From: Phoenicimicrobium sp964438695
GTDB taxonomy: Bacteria; Atribacterota; Phoenicimicrobiia; Phoenicimicrobiales; Phoenicimicrobiaceae
NCBI GenBank assembly: GCA_964438695.1
Contig: CAYTKP010000022.1
Location: forward strand, 1-14,491
DNA length: 14,491 nt
Direction of reading: 5' to 3'
A model generated the notes under the pieces. The model had not been told where the DNA came from and made no database searches. It saw only the letters and a list, made by a program, of their open reading frames with translations. The position numbers and the translations under genes were made by a program. This document shows positions 4,523 through 11,931 of this stretch, piece after piece. Positions within the stretch are counted from its first letter, which is position 1. Each line of letters opens with the position of its first letter.

Positions 4523-5374
4523 ATGTTTTACTTAAAGAATACTTCTATGGCAACCAGGACAGCAACAAAAAATGTGGAAATGGAAACGTCTAAGAAGCTA
4601 TATTGCGAGGATCATTTATCCCTTCCATTTCCGGATAGGAGAATTGCAGATAGGAGAATTTTTAATAGGAGAAGCATCGAAACCAGTAATATTAAAAAAA
4701 TAACAGTCGTAATACCAGCATTAAATGAAGAACAAGCTATCGGACCCGTAATAAAAGAAATACCAATTAATGAATTAAAAAAAATGGGATACGAAGTAGA
4801 AATTATGGTTATTGATAATGGCTCGACGGATAAAACAAGATATATAGCCAATAGTCATAAGGCAAAAGTTTTCGTCCAGCCAATTAAGGGTTATGGGAAT
4901 GCCTACAAAGCAGGATTTGCTAATGCTACAGGAGATATTATTGCTACGGGAGATGCAGATTTAACCTATCCTTTTTGTGATTTACCAAAAATAATTAAAA
5001 AGATGGAGGATGAAAATTTAGAATTCATTACCACAGATAGACTGACTAATTTACAACCAGGAATAATGAGCAGAACCCATTATTTTGGGAATCTTTTACT
5101 TCAATTAATGGCTAAAATATTTTTTGGATTACCATGTAAAGATTCCCAATCAGGAATGTGGATTTTTAAAAGAAGTATTTGGTCTAAATTGAATATCAAA
5201 TCTTCTGGTATGCCCTTTTCGCAAGAGCTAAAAATAGAAGCTTATAAAAATGGTTTTAAGTGCGCTGAGGTCCCAATTGCTTACAGAGCAAGGGTAGGAG
5301 AGGTTAAACTTAGTACCTTCAAAGACGGTCTTGGCAATATGCTTCATCTAATAAAAAAAAGAATTTTTAGTTAA
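4523..5374 (+). CDS. GT2 glycosyltransferase, DPM1-like (polyprenyl-phosphate sugar transferase), with N-terminal extension
   Basis: The 283-residue enzyme is a GT-A fold inverting transferase of the family that moves a sugar from a nucleotide to polyprenyl or dolichyl phosphate. The catalytic domain starts at about 60 with VVIPALNEE, followed by VIDNGSTDKT (97-106), the metal-binding DAD at 144-146 in TGDADLTYP, and DSQSGMWIF (207-215), all typical of DPM1-like proteins. No C-terminal membrane helices are present. Residues 1-55 are unusual: they include KLYCEDHLSLP, shared with the preceding protein, and three RR units, DRRIADRRIFNRR. The start is ATG at 4523 with AAAGGAG at 4505-4511; an upstream in-frame GTG at 4511 overlaps that Shine-Dalgarno sequence and is rejected. 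The product probably supplies a lipid-linked sugar to the pathway; sugar specificity is unknown. Confidence 0.85.
   Translation: MFYLKNTSMATRTATKNVEMETSKKLYCEDHLSLPFPDRRIADRRIFNRRSIETSNIKKITVVIPALNEEQAIGPVIKEIPINELKKMGYEVEIMVIDNGSTDKTRYIANSHKAKVFVQPIKGYGNAYKAGFANATGDIIATGDADLTYPFCDLPKIIKKMEDENLEFITTDRLTNLQPGIMSRTHYFGNLLLQLMAKIFFGLPCKDSQSGMWIFKRSIWSKLNIKSSGMPFSQELKIEAYKNGFKCAEVPIAYRARVGEVKLSTFKDGLGNMLHLIKKRIFS
4582..4626 (+). repeat. Copy 2 of the 45-bp duplicated coding segment
   Basis: Encodes ETSKKLYCEDHLSLP within the N-terminal extension of the GT2. It differs from 4096-4140 at five positions, which change the middle of the peptide (FTE to SKK) and F to C, while the EDHLSLP codons differ by one silent base. 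Conservation of the HLSLP end suggests the peptide itself is kept by selection or the copy is recent. Confidence 0.85.
4634..4675 (+). repeat. Three tandem 15-bp units encoding a DRRI motif
   Basis: GATAGGAGAATTGCA, GATAGGAGAATTTTT and AATAGGAGAAGC follow head to tail, the third being cut at 12 bases. They encode DRRIA, DRRIF and NRRS. The units lie directly after the duplicated cassette. The core TAGGAGAA also resembles a ribosome-binding site, but no start codon follows in a useful position. Confidence 0.8.
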
Positions 5375-5385
5375 GGCTAAAAAAA

Positions 5386-6525
5386 ATGAAAAAGATGAAA
5401 ATTGCCTTGGTATATGACGCAATTTATCCGTATATAAAGGGCGGCGGAGAAAAAAGATTTTACGAAATTGGTAGAAAATTGGCTAAAAAAGGTCATCAAG
5501 TGCATCTTTATGGAATGAAGCTTTGGGATGGGGCAGATGTTATCAAGCAGAATGAAATGTATTTACATGGCATATGCAAGGCAAAGAAACTTTATACAAA
5601 AGAAGGAAGAAGATCGATTCTGCAGGCAATTTACTTTGGTTTTTATTCAACGAAACTTATAAAAGAAGATTTTGATGTGATTGATTGCTGTGGGTTTCCT
5701 TATTTTTCATTATTTGCCTGTAAATTAACTTCTATTATTAAAAAAAAGCCATTATACACTACTTGGTTTGAAGTATGGGGTAAAAATTATTGGTATGAAT
5801 ATATTGGTTGGAAGGGATATTTAGGTTATATTATTGAAAAATTAGCTGTATTGATGCCAGATAAAATAATTTCAGTTTCAAAACATACCACTTGCAAACT
5901 TAAAAACGAGTTGAATTCAAAAAAACTTATATACATGGTTCCAAATGGAATAGAATTCGATCTTATTACAAGAATCAAGCCAGCAAAAGAGAAGTCTGAT
6001 GTCATTTTTGTGGGTAGATTGGTGTCACATAAAAATGTTGATATATTAATTAAATCAATAAAGTTAATAAAGGAAAAAAATCCTGAAATTAAATCTTTAA
6101 TAATCGGAGATGGGCCTGAAAAAAAGAGGCTTGAAGTACTAGCCCGGAAGTTAAACCTGGGAAAAAATATTAAATTTTTAGGTTTTTTCGAAAATAATAA
6201 TGACGTTTACGCCCTAATAAAATCATCAAAAGTTTTTGTTCTCCCATCAACACGAGAAGGCTTTGGAATGGTAGTTACCGAAGCAAATGCTTGCGGCATA
6301 CCGGTAATAACAATTAACCATGAGGACAATGCTGCTAAAGATCTTATAGAAGAAGGAAAAAATGGTTTTGTTTGCCAACTCGATGAAGAAGAAATTGCAA
6401 AAAGAATTATAAGAATTTCAATAAATAATTCGAGCAGAGAGATGCAGAAAATCTGCATGGATTTAGCGAAAAAATATGATTGGGATAAGATTATTGATAA
6501 AATTGAGGGAGTTTATTCGAAATGA
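5386..6525 (+). CDS. GT4 family glycosyltransferase
   Basis: A 379-residue GT-B retaining glycosyltransferase of family 4, expected to add a sugar from a nucleotide donor to a growing lipid-linked glycan at the cytoplasmic face. The N-terminal acceptor domain begins IALVYDAIYPYIKGGGEKRFYEI, the usual glycine-rich loop after the first strand. The donor domain begins near 205 with FVGRLVSHKNVDIL, then LIIGDGPEKKRLE and the signature STREGFGMVVTEANACGIPV, with the EX7E pair at Glu291 and Glu299. Length is normal. The gene starts 11 bases after the preceding stop with AAGG at 5373-5376; a second in-frame ATG at 5395 is possible. It overlaps the next gene by four bases (ATGA). Confidence 0.92.
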   Translation: MKKMKIALVYDAIYPYIKGGGEKRFYEIGRKLAKKGHQVHLYGMKLWDGADVIKQNEMYLHGICKAKKLYTKEGRRSILQAIYFGFYSTKLIKEDFDVIDCCGFPYFSLFACKLTSIIKKKPLYTTWFEVWGKNYWYEYIGWKGYLGYIIEKLAVLMPDKIISVSKHTTCKLKNELNSKKLIYMVPNGIEFDLITRIKPAKEKSDVIFVGRLVSHKNVDILIKSIKLIKEKNPEIKSLIIGDGPEKKRLEVLARKLNLGKNIKFLGFFENNNDVYALIKSSKVFVLPSTREGFGMVVTEANACGIPVITINHEDNAAKDLIEEGKNGFVCQLDEEEIAKRIIRISINNSSREMQKICMDLAKKYDWDKIIDKIEGVYSK

Positions 6526-7253
6526 AAAAACAGATAATAGTGACAACCAGTTGGGATGATGGTCATAAATTGGATCTTAAATTAGCCAAACTTCTAAAGA
6601 AGTATGGAATTAGAGGAACTTTTTATATTTCTCCAAAAAATAGAGAGTTCGGAGAAGAAGATTTATTATCAGATGAAGAAATTATAAAGCTAGACAGAGA
6701 TTTTGAGATTGGGGCTCACACCATGACTCATCCAAGATTAACAAAAGTAAGAGACCAACAAGTTTTTAAAGAGATTGTTGAATCAAAAAAATATTTGGAA
6801 AACCTCACTAAAAAGAAAATTAAATGCTTTTGTTACCCAGCCGGGAAATATAACCAAAAAATAAAAATGATAATAAAGAAGGTTGGTTTCTGTTACGCTA
6901 GGACTACAGAAAGATTTTGTTTTAAATTTCCGGATGACTTTTTCTTATCTGGTGTGACGCTAGAAACATATAGAAATTCAATACCGGATTTTCCCCTAGA
7001 ATCTTTAAAAATTTTATCGTTTTCAAAGTTTAACCCGATAGAATTTTTTAAAAATTTACACTGGGATTATTTAGCGAAAAAAACGTTTGATTATGTATAT
7101 GCAAAAGGTGGAGTTTATCACCTGTGGGGCCATTCATGGGTTATTGAGAGGAGTAATGATTGGAAAAAAATTGAGTGGGTTTTTTCTTACATAGGCAAAA
7201 GGGCAGATGTAGAATATGTGACAAATTATGAATTGGTTAAGGCCTTAAAATGA
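6522..7253 (+). CDS. Polysaccharide deacetylase (NodB/CE4 family)
   Basis: The 243-residue protein has the NodB homology motifs in order: TTSWDDGHK (8-16) with Asp12 and Asp13 as catalytic base and metal ligand, HTMTHPRL (66-73) giving metal ligands His66 and His70, CYPAGKYN (104-111) as motif 3, and VYHLWGH (198-204) as the late histidine motif. Family members remove N- or O-acetyl groups from polysaccharides in a metal-dependent way. No signal peptide is seen, so the enzyme is probably cytoplasmic and may act on a lipid-linked intermediate, as with GlcNAc-PI or lipid-sugar deacetylases. It is fused to its neighbours by ATGA overlaps at both ends, which points to work in the same pathway as the glycosyltransferases. 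Confidence 0.9.
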   Translation: MKKQIIVTTSWDDGHKLDLKLAKLLKKYGIRGTFYISPKNREFGEEDLLSDEEIIKLDRDFEIGAHTMTHPRLTKVRDQQVFKEIVESKKYLENLTKKKIKCFCYPAGKYNQKIKMIIKKVGFCYARTTERFCFKFPDDFFLSGVTLETYRNSIPDFPLESLKILSFSKFNPIEFFKNLHWDYLAKKTFDYVYAKGGVYHLWGHSWVIERSNDWKKIEWVFSYIGKRADVEYVTNYELVKALK

Positions 7254-8350
7254 TAATTTTACATATCACTAAAAAATATCCAGACATAATGGCGGGAGAT
7301 TCCATGGTGGTGGCCGGTCTAGAAAAATTTCAAAGAGAAATAGGAAATCAAGTATTTATCTTAACAAGTAATTGCGATGAAATAGTGAAATCTCCGACAA
7401 TAACAAAATTTGGGTTGAAAACAGGTGTGCTTAGTTTAGACAGAATTAATCTAAATAGAATAATATCATTGTTTATTTTATTTTTTTATTCGTTTACCTA
7501 TTTGAGAAAAATTAAACCAGATGTTGTTCATAGTCATTCACCTGACCTTGGTTTTATTTTGTCTTTTGCTTGTAGGGTGTACAAAATTCCTATTATAAAC
7601 ACATGTCATGGAATAACTTTTTCTGATAAGCATTATTCTCTGATCAAAAGAAAAATAGAAGAGTTTTTTTTAAAGTATGGAGGTTTTAAGAAAATTATTG
7701 CTGTTGACATAAATTCTTTTAATGACTTAAGAAAATTGAAAATAAATAATGTGTTTTACCTTCCAAATTGTGTCGATTTGGACCAATTTAATAAAATAAG
7801 ACACAAGAGAAACAACAAAATTATATTTTTATTCATAGGTAGGATAGAAATAGACAAAGGATTAATGTATCTAATTCATGCTATAGGAAAACTTAAAAAT
7901 ACAAATAAAAATTTTGAAGTACGGCTTGTTGGTATTGGGTTAAATCAAGATTATTTTAAAAAACTGGTTACTAGATTAAATTTAACTGAATATATTAAAT
8001 TTTTAGGTAAAAAGAGTAGAAATGAAATCATAGATTGCTTCTATGAGTCAGACGTGTTTATCTTGCCCTCGCTTCATGAGGGATTTCCTTTAACGTTGTT
8101 AGAAGCTTGGGCAGCTGAATTACCTGTGATTATAACCAATGTTGGAGGAATTTCAAAGATTTGTACAAATAAAGAAGATGCTTTAGTTGTTCCCCCAAAA
8201 AATTCAGAAGCAATTACAGAAGCAATGCTCGAATTGATTAAGAATAAAAATCTGAGAGAAAAATTAGGGAAAAATGGAAAAAAATTAGTGGAAGAGAAAT
8301 ATAGCTTAGGGAAAGTTGTGAAAAAAATTTTATCTGTCTATTTAGGTTAG
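7250..8350 (+). CDS. GT4 family glycosyltransferase
   Basis: A 366-residue GT-B transferase. The N-terminal domain starts IILHITKKYPDIMAGDSMV and has the HSHSPDLGF segment near 95. The donor domain shows FLFIGRIEIDKGLMYLI (about 194-210) and LPSLHEGFPLTLLEAWAAEL with the EX7E pair Glu277 and Glu285. Only 30 or so percent of positions look shared with the GT4 two genes upstream, so the two probably add different sugars or linkages; that is a judgement by eye. It begins inside the stop of the deacetylase gene (ATGA), so its translation is likely coupled. Acceptor and sugar are unknown. Confidence 0.92.
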   Translation: MIILHITKKYPDIMAGDSMVVAGLEKFQREIGNQVFILTSNCDEIVKSPTITKFGLKTGVLSLDRINLNRIISLFILFFYSFTYLRKIKPDVVHSHSPDLGFILSFACRVYKIPIINTCHGITFSDKHYSLIKRKIEEFFLKYGGFKKIIAVDINSFNDLRKLKINNVFYLPNCVDLDQFNKIRHKRNNKIIFLFIGRIEIDKGLMYLIHAIGKLKNTNKNFEVRLVGIGLNQDYFKKLVTRLNLTEYIKFLGKKSRNEIIDCFYESDVFILPSLHEGFPLTLLEAWAAELPVIITNVGGISKICTNKEDALVVPPKNSEAITEAMLELIKNKNLREKLGKNGKKLVEEKYSLGKVVKKILSVYLG

Positions 8351-8366
8351 AGGGTTTATTGACATT

Positions 8367-9374
8367 ATGAAAAGTTATTATTTTTCTTTAATTATGCCTG
8401 TATACAATAGTAAGGAAACACTGGATAAAGCAATATTGTCAATACTTAATCAAAGCTATGATAAGTTTGAATTAATTATTGTAGATGATCACTCTACAGA
8501 TGGAAGTTATGAAATATCAAAAAAGTATGCTAATAAATCTAAAAATATAAAACTAATTAGAATGGAAAATAATTTTGGAGCCCCCCATTGTATGAATATC
8601 GGGGTTAAGAATTCAAAATATGAATGGATTGGAATTATCGACTCAGATGCAATAGAACCAAAAAACTGGCTAGAAATTGTAACTAAAAATATGCAAGAAG
8701 GCATAGATGTTATTGGAGGCAAATATTTATATGATAGGGATGAGTGCAAAAGCTATTTTAAGAAAGTTTATTATTTCATTGAAACCCACTCAAAGAGATT
8801 AAAAGATGAAATTTATGATAAAAAAAATTATAGAGAACCGAAAATAATGGGAGGTAACTTTTTCTTTAGAAAAGACGTATTTAATAAAAATAAAGGTTTT
8901 GATGAAAGTATTCGAGCGGGATATGACCGCTTATTTCTATGTAACGCAATTGAAAATGGATTTAGGGTTAAGTATGTTTCGAATTTATTTGTGTATCATC
9001 CTTTGTATGGCTATAAAAATGTATTCGATATATTTAAAAGGGGATATACTTTTAATACATGGAGAGTATTGATGCTAAAAAAAAGTAGATTAACAAGTAT
9101 GCTTTACAGAAAGATAGATTATGCAGTAATTTTAATGCTATCAATTTTCATCCCCTCAATTTTATTCCTAGGAATTGCAAAAACACTACAACTATCATTT
9201 ATTTCTTTGATTTTATTATTCTTGCTATTCACATTCTATTTAAATAAAAGGATGTCTATTCCATATATCTATACATTTGGAGTAGTTCTTGTTGAGATTG
9301 TAAAAAAACTAATAGCTATTTGGGTGTATTTTTTTAAGTTAAAACCAATCGGGATAGATTGGAAGAAGAGATAA
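8367..9374 (+). CDS. GT2 glycosyltransferase with C-terminal membrane helices
   Basis: A 335-residue inverting transferase. The GT-A domain begins FSLIMPVYNSKETLDKAI (6-23), followed by IIVDDHSTDGS (37-47) and the DSD metal-binding motif at 92-94 (GIIDSDAIEP). A later GGNFFFRKDVF segment and the FDESIRAGYD stretch match the acceptor-side region of rhamnosyl- and galactosyl-type GT2 proteins. From about 252 there are two clear hydrophobic helices (252-270, 275-292) and a third amphipathic one near 305-323, so the enzyme sits on the membrane. GAGGG (8350-8354), overlapping the stop of the previous gene, is the ribosome-binding site, with a rather long 12-base spacing. It ends the first tightly packed block of the locus. 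Confidence 0.9.
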   Translation: MKSYYFSLIMPVYNSKETLDKAILSILNQSYDKFELIIVDDHSTDGSYEISKKYANKSKNIKLIRMENNFGAPHCMNIGVKNSKYEWIGIIDSDAIEPKNWLEIVTKNMQEGIDVIGGKYLYDRDECKSYFKKVYYFIETHSKRLKDEIYDKKNYREPKIMGGNFFFRKDVFNKNKGFDESIRAGYDRLFLCNAIENGFRVKYVSNLFVYHPLYGYKNVFDIFKRGYTFNTWRVLMLKKSRLTSMLYRKIDYAVILMLSIFIPSILFLGIAKTLQLSFISLILLFLLFTFYLNKRMSIPYIYTFGVVLVEIVKKLIAIWVYFFKLKPIGIDWKKR

Positions 9375-9654
9375 TATGAAGTTGATTTTTATTAAGAAAA
9401 AGTTTCTTAGTTCATCAAAACATTATTTGTAATCATTCTAAATACTCTGGTAACAATTAATGGGCATCTATATTATATGAAAGAGATATTTATTAAATCT
9501 ATTTTATATATATCTTATCTGATATTTTTGATAATAATATAAAATGAATGAGTTAAAGGATATGGGTATAAATGCTTTTAGATATGTTTAAAAGAATTTA
9601 AATTAGCATAATATCGCTGTCAAAACATGTGCAGTTTATAAGGAAGTTTCATAA
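9375..9654. other. 280-bp gap inside the glycan locus
   Basis: No gene is supported. An 18-codon frame starts just after the preceding stop (ATG at 9376) and a second short one begins near 9544; both look like chance. A 7-bp hairpin TAAGAAA / TTTCTTA (9393-9409) has no T-run. TTGATA at 9528-9533 lacks a well-placed -10. AAGGAAG (9640-9646) is the ribosome-binding site of the next gene. A CTGTCAAAACAT repeat spans the junction. The gap may hold a weak promoter or be a seam where the following module was joined. Confidence 0.4.
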
Positions 9655-9678
9655 ATGCAAATAAAACTGTCAAAACAT
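9617..9678 (+). repeat. 12-bp direct repeat flanking a start codon
   Basis: CTGTCAAAACAT occurs at 9617-9628 and again at 9667-9678, exactly 50 bases apart, with the ATG of the next gene between them. The spacing is near five helical turns. It could bind a regulator or be a relic of a short duplication. Confidence 0.4.
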
Positions 9679-11931
9679 AACATTTTTCTGACGATACTAA
9701 GTTTAGGATTAATTGAAAATATTTTGATTCTTTTTGATGTTCAATGTCTCTATCTTAGAGCAATATTTTCTTTTATCTTTCTAATAAGTATTCCTGGTTT
9801 GTTAATCATGCTCATGCTCAAAATTAGAAAAATTGAGTTCTGGGAATATTCTGTTTATACAATTGGATTAAGTATCGCTTTTTTAATATTTGGAGGCCTA
9901 GCTGTAAATTGGATTCTTCCATGGCTGCACATCACAGACAAACCACTATCGTTGATTCCTTTACTTATTAGCTTCGATATTTTTCTTTTACTTTTTGGAC
10001 TTATCGCCTACAAACGAAATAAAGATATCTCGCTTAATATCAGGTTGCCGAAACTAGATTGGTTAAATAGGATTTTCTTTATAATTCCCATGATTTTTGT
10101 TCTATTAAGTATTCTAGGAGCAATAATCCTAAACAATGGCGGACCAAATTATCTTACTATTATTATGCTCGGTGGAATTGTACTATACATTTTAGGAGTA
10201 GTTTTATTCCGGAAAATTTTAGACCAAAATATTTATCCGTGGACCATCTTCCTGATATCCCTATCTTTACTTTTAATGTATTCTCTAAGGAGCTGGCACA
10301 TTATTGGATGGGATATCAATCTAGAATATAAAACATTTAGATTAACAGCAAGTAATTATTTATGGAGTTCAACAATTGCCAATAATGCTTATAATGCATG
10401 CTTAAGTATAACAATTTTGCCTACTATTCTTCATAACTTTTTAAATATACATAGTGAATATGTTTTTAAAATATTATATCCGCTTCTATTTACAGAAGTT
10501 CCACTTACTATATATTTATTATCAAAGCGTTATACGACAAATATTGCTGCATTTTTAGCAAGTTTTTTCTTTATTATCCAACCTACATTTTATGGAACTA
10601 TGCCAGCTTTGGCTAGGCAAGAAGTGGCTTTTATTTATTTCTCATTAATTTTATTTGCCTTATTTACTGATAATATTCGTCTTGGTATAAAAAATATATT
10701 AGTTTTATTATTTGGAGCATCAATGATAGTATCGCACTATTCAACCTCATATATCGCACTCACACTTATTATATTTACCTATATAGTTCGTAAAATATTT
10801 AATATTAATTCTAATTTAAGCAGACACAAAATACTACAGAACAATTCAAATTACAAAATTCGTTTAAATATAATCCTTATATTGATTATATTTACCTTTA
10901 TATGGAATACACAGTTAACTAATTCGTCTCACAGCTTGATAGAAACTATTCATTATACATTAATGAATATAAACAAAACATTTACTGAAGAAATGAAAAG
11001 TACAAGTTTGAAATCCTTATTCTTTTATAGTGACTCATCCTATACTAATGATCAACTAAATTCATTTATTGAGAATTATATACCATGGTATATAGAAGCT
11101 AATAATATTAAACCAATCTTGAATAATGGAAAATATACACTTACTATTAAACCCAGGACGAGTTTTGATACTAGAAATTTAGTTACAACTCAGTTTGTTA
11201 AATATATTTATTTATTTGCAAAATTTATTATCGTGTTATCTTTGCTTTTTGGATTTATATATCTCGTATATATTTACAAAAAGGATAAAACAAAAATCGA
11301 TATAGAATATATATATTTATCATCAATAGGAGTTTTTTTAATCTTACTAATATTGGTATTACCTTACTTATCTATTGCATATAATTTTGAAAGATTACTA
11401 CAACAAAATTTAATTTTTTTATCATTAATAATTGTTTTTGGTATTCAATTAGTTTTTAAATATTTCAGGAAAATCAAATACATTATTATCTCAATAATAT
11501 TTATTATATATTTTATATATTTAAGTGGAGTACTGGTTCCTATTCTTGGGGGTTCAAATAGTTTGTTTTTACAAAATAATGGTATAGAATATGATTCTTA
11601 CTATACTCACAATATAGAAATTCAAGCAATAGTTTGGCTAGATAAATATTCTGATAGTAAAAATAGTTTGTATGCAGATAGATTCGCAGAATTAAAAATT
11701 GATGCATATTCAAAGAAAAATTATCGAATTGTACCATATATTATTCCTGAGGTAATCAATCGCTCTGGATATATCTATGCCAGCTATACAAATATAAGGG
11801 AAGAAATAGCTTCGATAGATGAAAGACAATATTTTATGAAAGGTGTAGCCTTTACTAATTATCCTTTTGACTTTATAAACAATAATAAAAGTTTAATTTA
11901 TAATAACGGAGGTGCCAAAATATACAGATGA
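9655..11931 (+). CDS. Large polytopic membrane protein, DUF2206-like
   Basis: The 758-residue product has about 17 hydrophobic helices by eye: seven in the first 210 residues, six more between about 266 and 418, and four between about 520 and 630. Two soluble regions lie at about 419-515 and 635-758. Seen motifs are FGGLAVNWILPWL near 80, MPALARQEVAFIYF with Arg321-Gln322-Glu323, and SHYSTSY at 360-366. These agree with my recollection of DUF2206 proteins, which are common in methanogen glycosylation clusters and have a GT39/STT3-like multi-helix layout. A role as a polyprenyl-phosphate-sugar-dependent glycosyltransferase or a polymerase/flippase-type protein is inferred from topology and context, not shown. 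ATG with AAGGAAG at 9640-9646 fixes the start. It overlaps the next GT4 by ATGA. It is unusually rich in ATA and TTA codons. Confidence 0.65.
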   Translation: MQIKLSKHNIFLTILSLGLIENILILFDVQCLYLRAIFSFIFLISIPGLLIMLMLKIRKIEFWEYSVYTIGLSIAFLIFGGLAVNWILPWLHITDKPLSLIPLLISFDIFLLLFGLIAYKRNKDISLNIRLPKLDWLNRIFFIIPMIFVLLSILGAIILNNGGPNYLTIIMLGGIVLYILGVVLFRKILDQNIYPWTIFLISLSLLLMYSLRSWHIIGWDINLEYKTFRLTASNYLWSSTIANNAYNACLSITILPTILHNFLNIHSEYVFKILYPLLFTEVPLTIYLLSKRYTTNIAAFLASFFFIIQPTFYGTMPALARQEVAFIYFSLILFALFTDNIRLGIKNILVLLFGASMIVSHYSTSYIALTLIIFTYIVRKIFNINSNLSRHKILQNNSNYKIRLNIILILIIFTFIWNTQLTNSSHSLIETIHYTLMNINKTFTEEMKSTSLKSLFFYSDSSYTNDQLNSFIENYIPWYIEANNIKPILNNGKYTLTIKPRTSFDTRNLVTTQFVKYIYLFAKFIIVLSLLFGFIYLVYIYKKDKTKIDIEYIYLSSIGVFLILLILVLPYLSIAYNFERLLQQNLIFLSLIIVFGIQLVFKYFRKIKYIIISIIFIIYFIYLSGVLVPILGGSNSLFLQNNGIEYDSYYTHNIEIQAIVWLDKYSDSKNSLYADRFAELKIDAYSKKNYRIVPYIIPEVINRSGYIYASYTNIREEIASIDERQYFMKGVAFTNYPFDFINNNKSLIYNNGGAKIYR

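Noticed and set aside
9376..9432. 18-codon frame just after the GT2 stop
   Set aside because: Very short, Lys/Ser-rich, no family resemblance; its possible ribosome-binding site is just the AG-rich end of the preceding gene.
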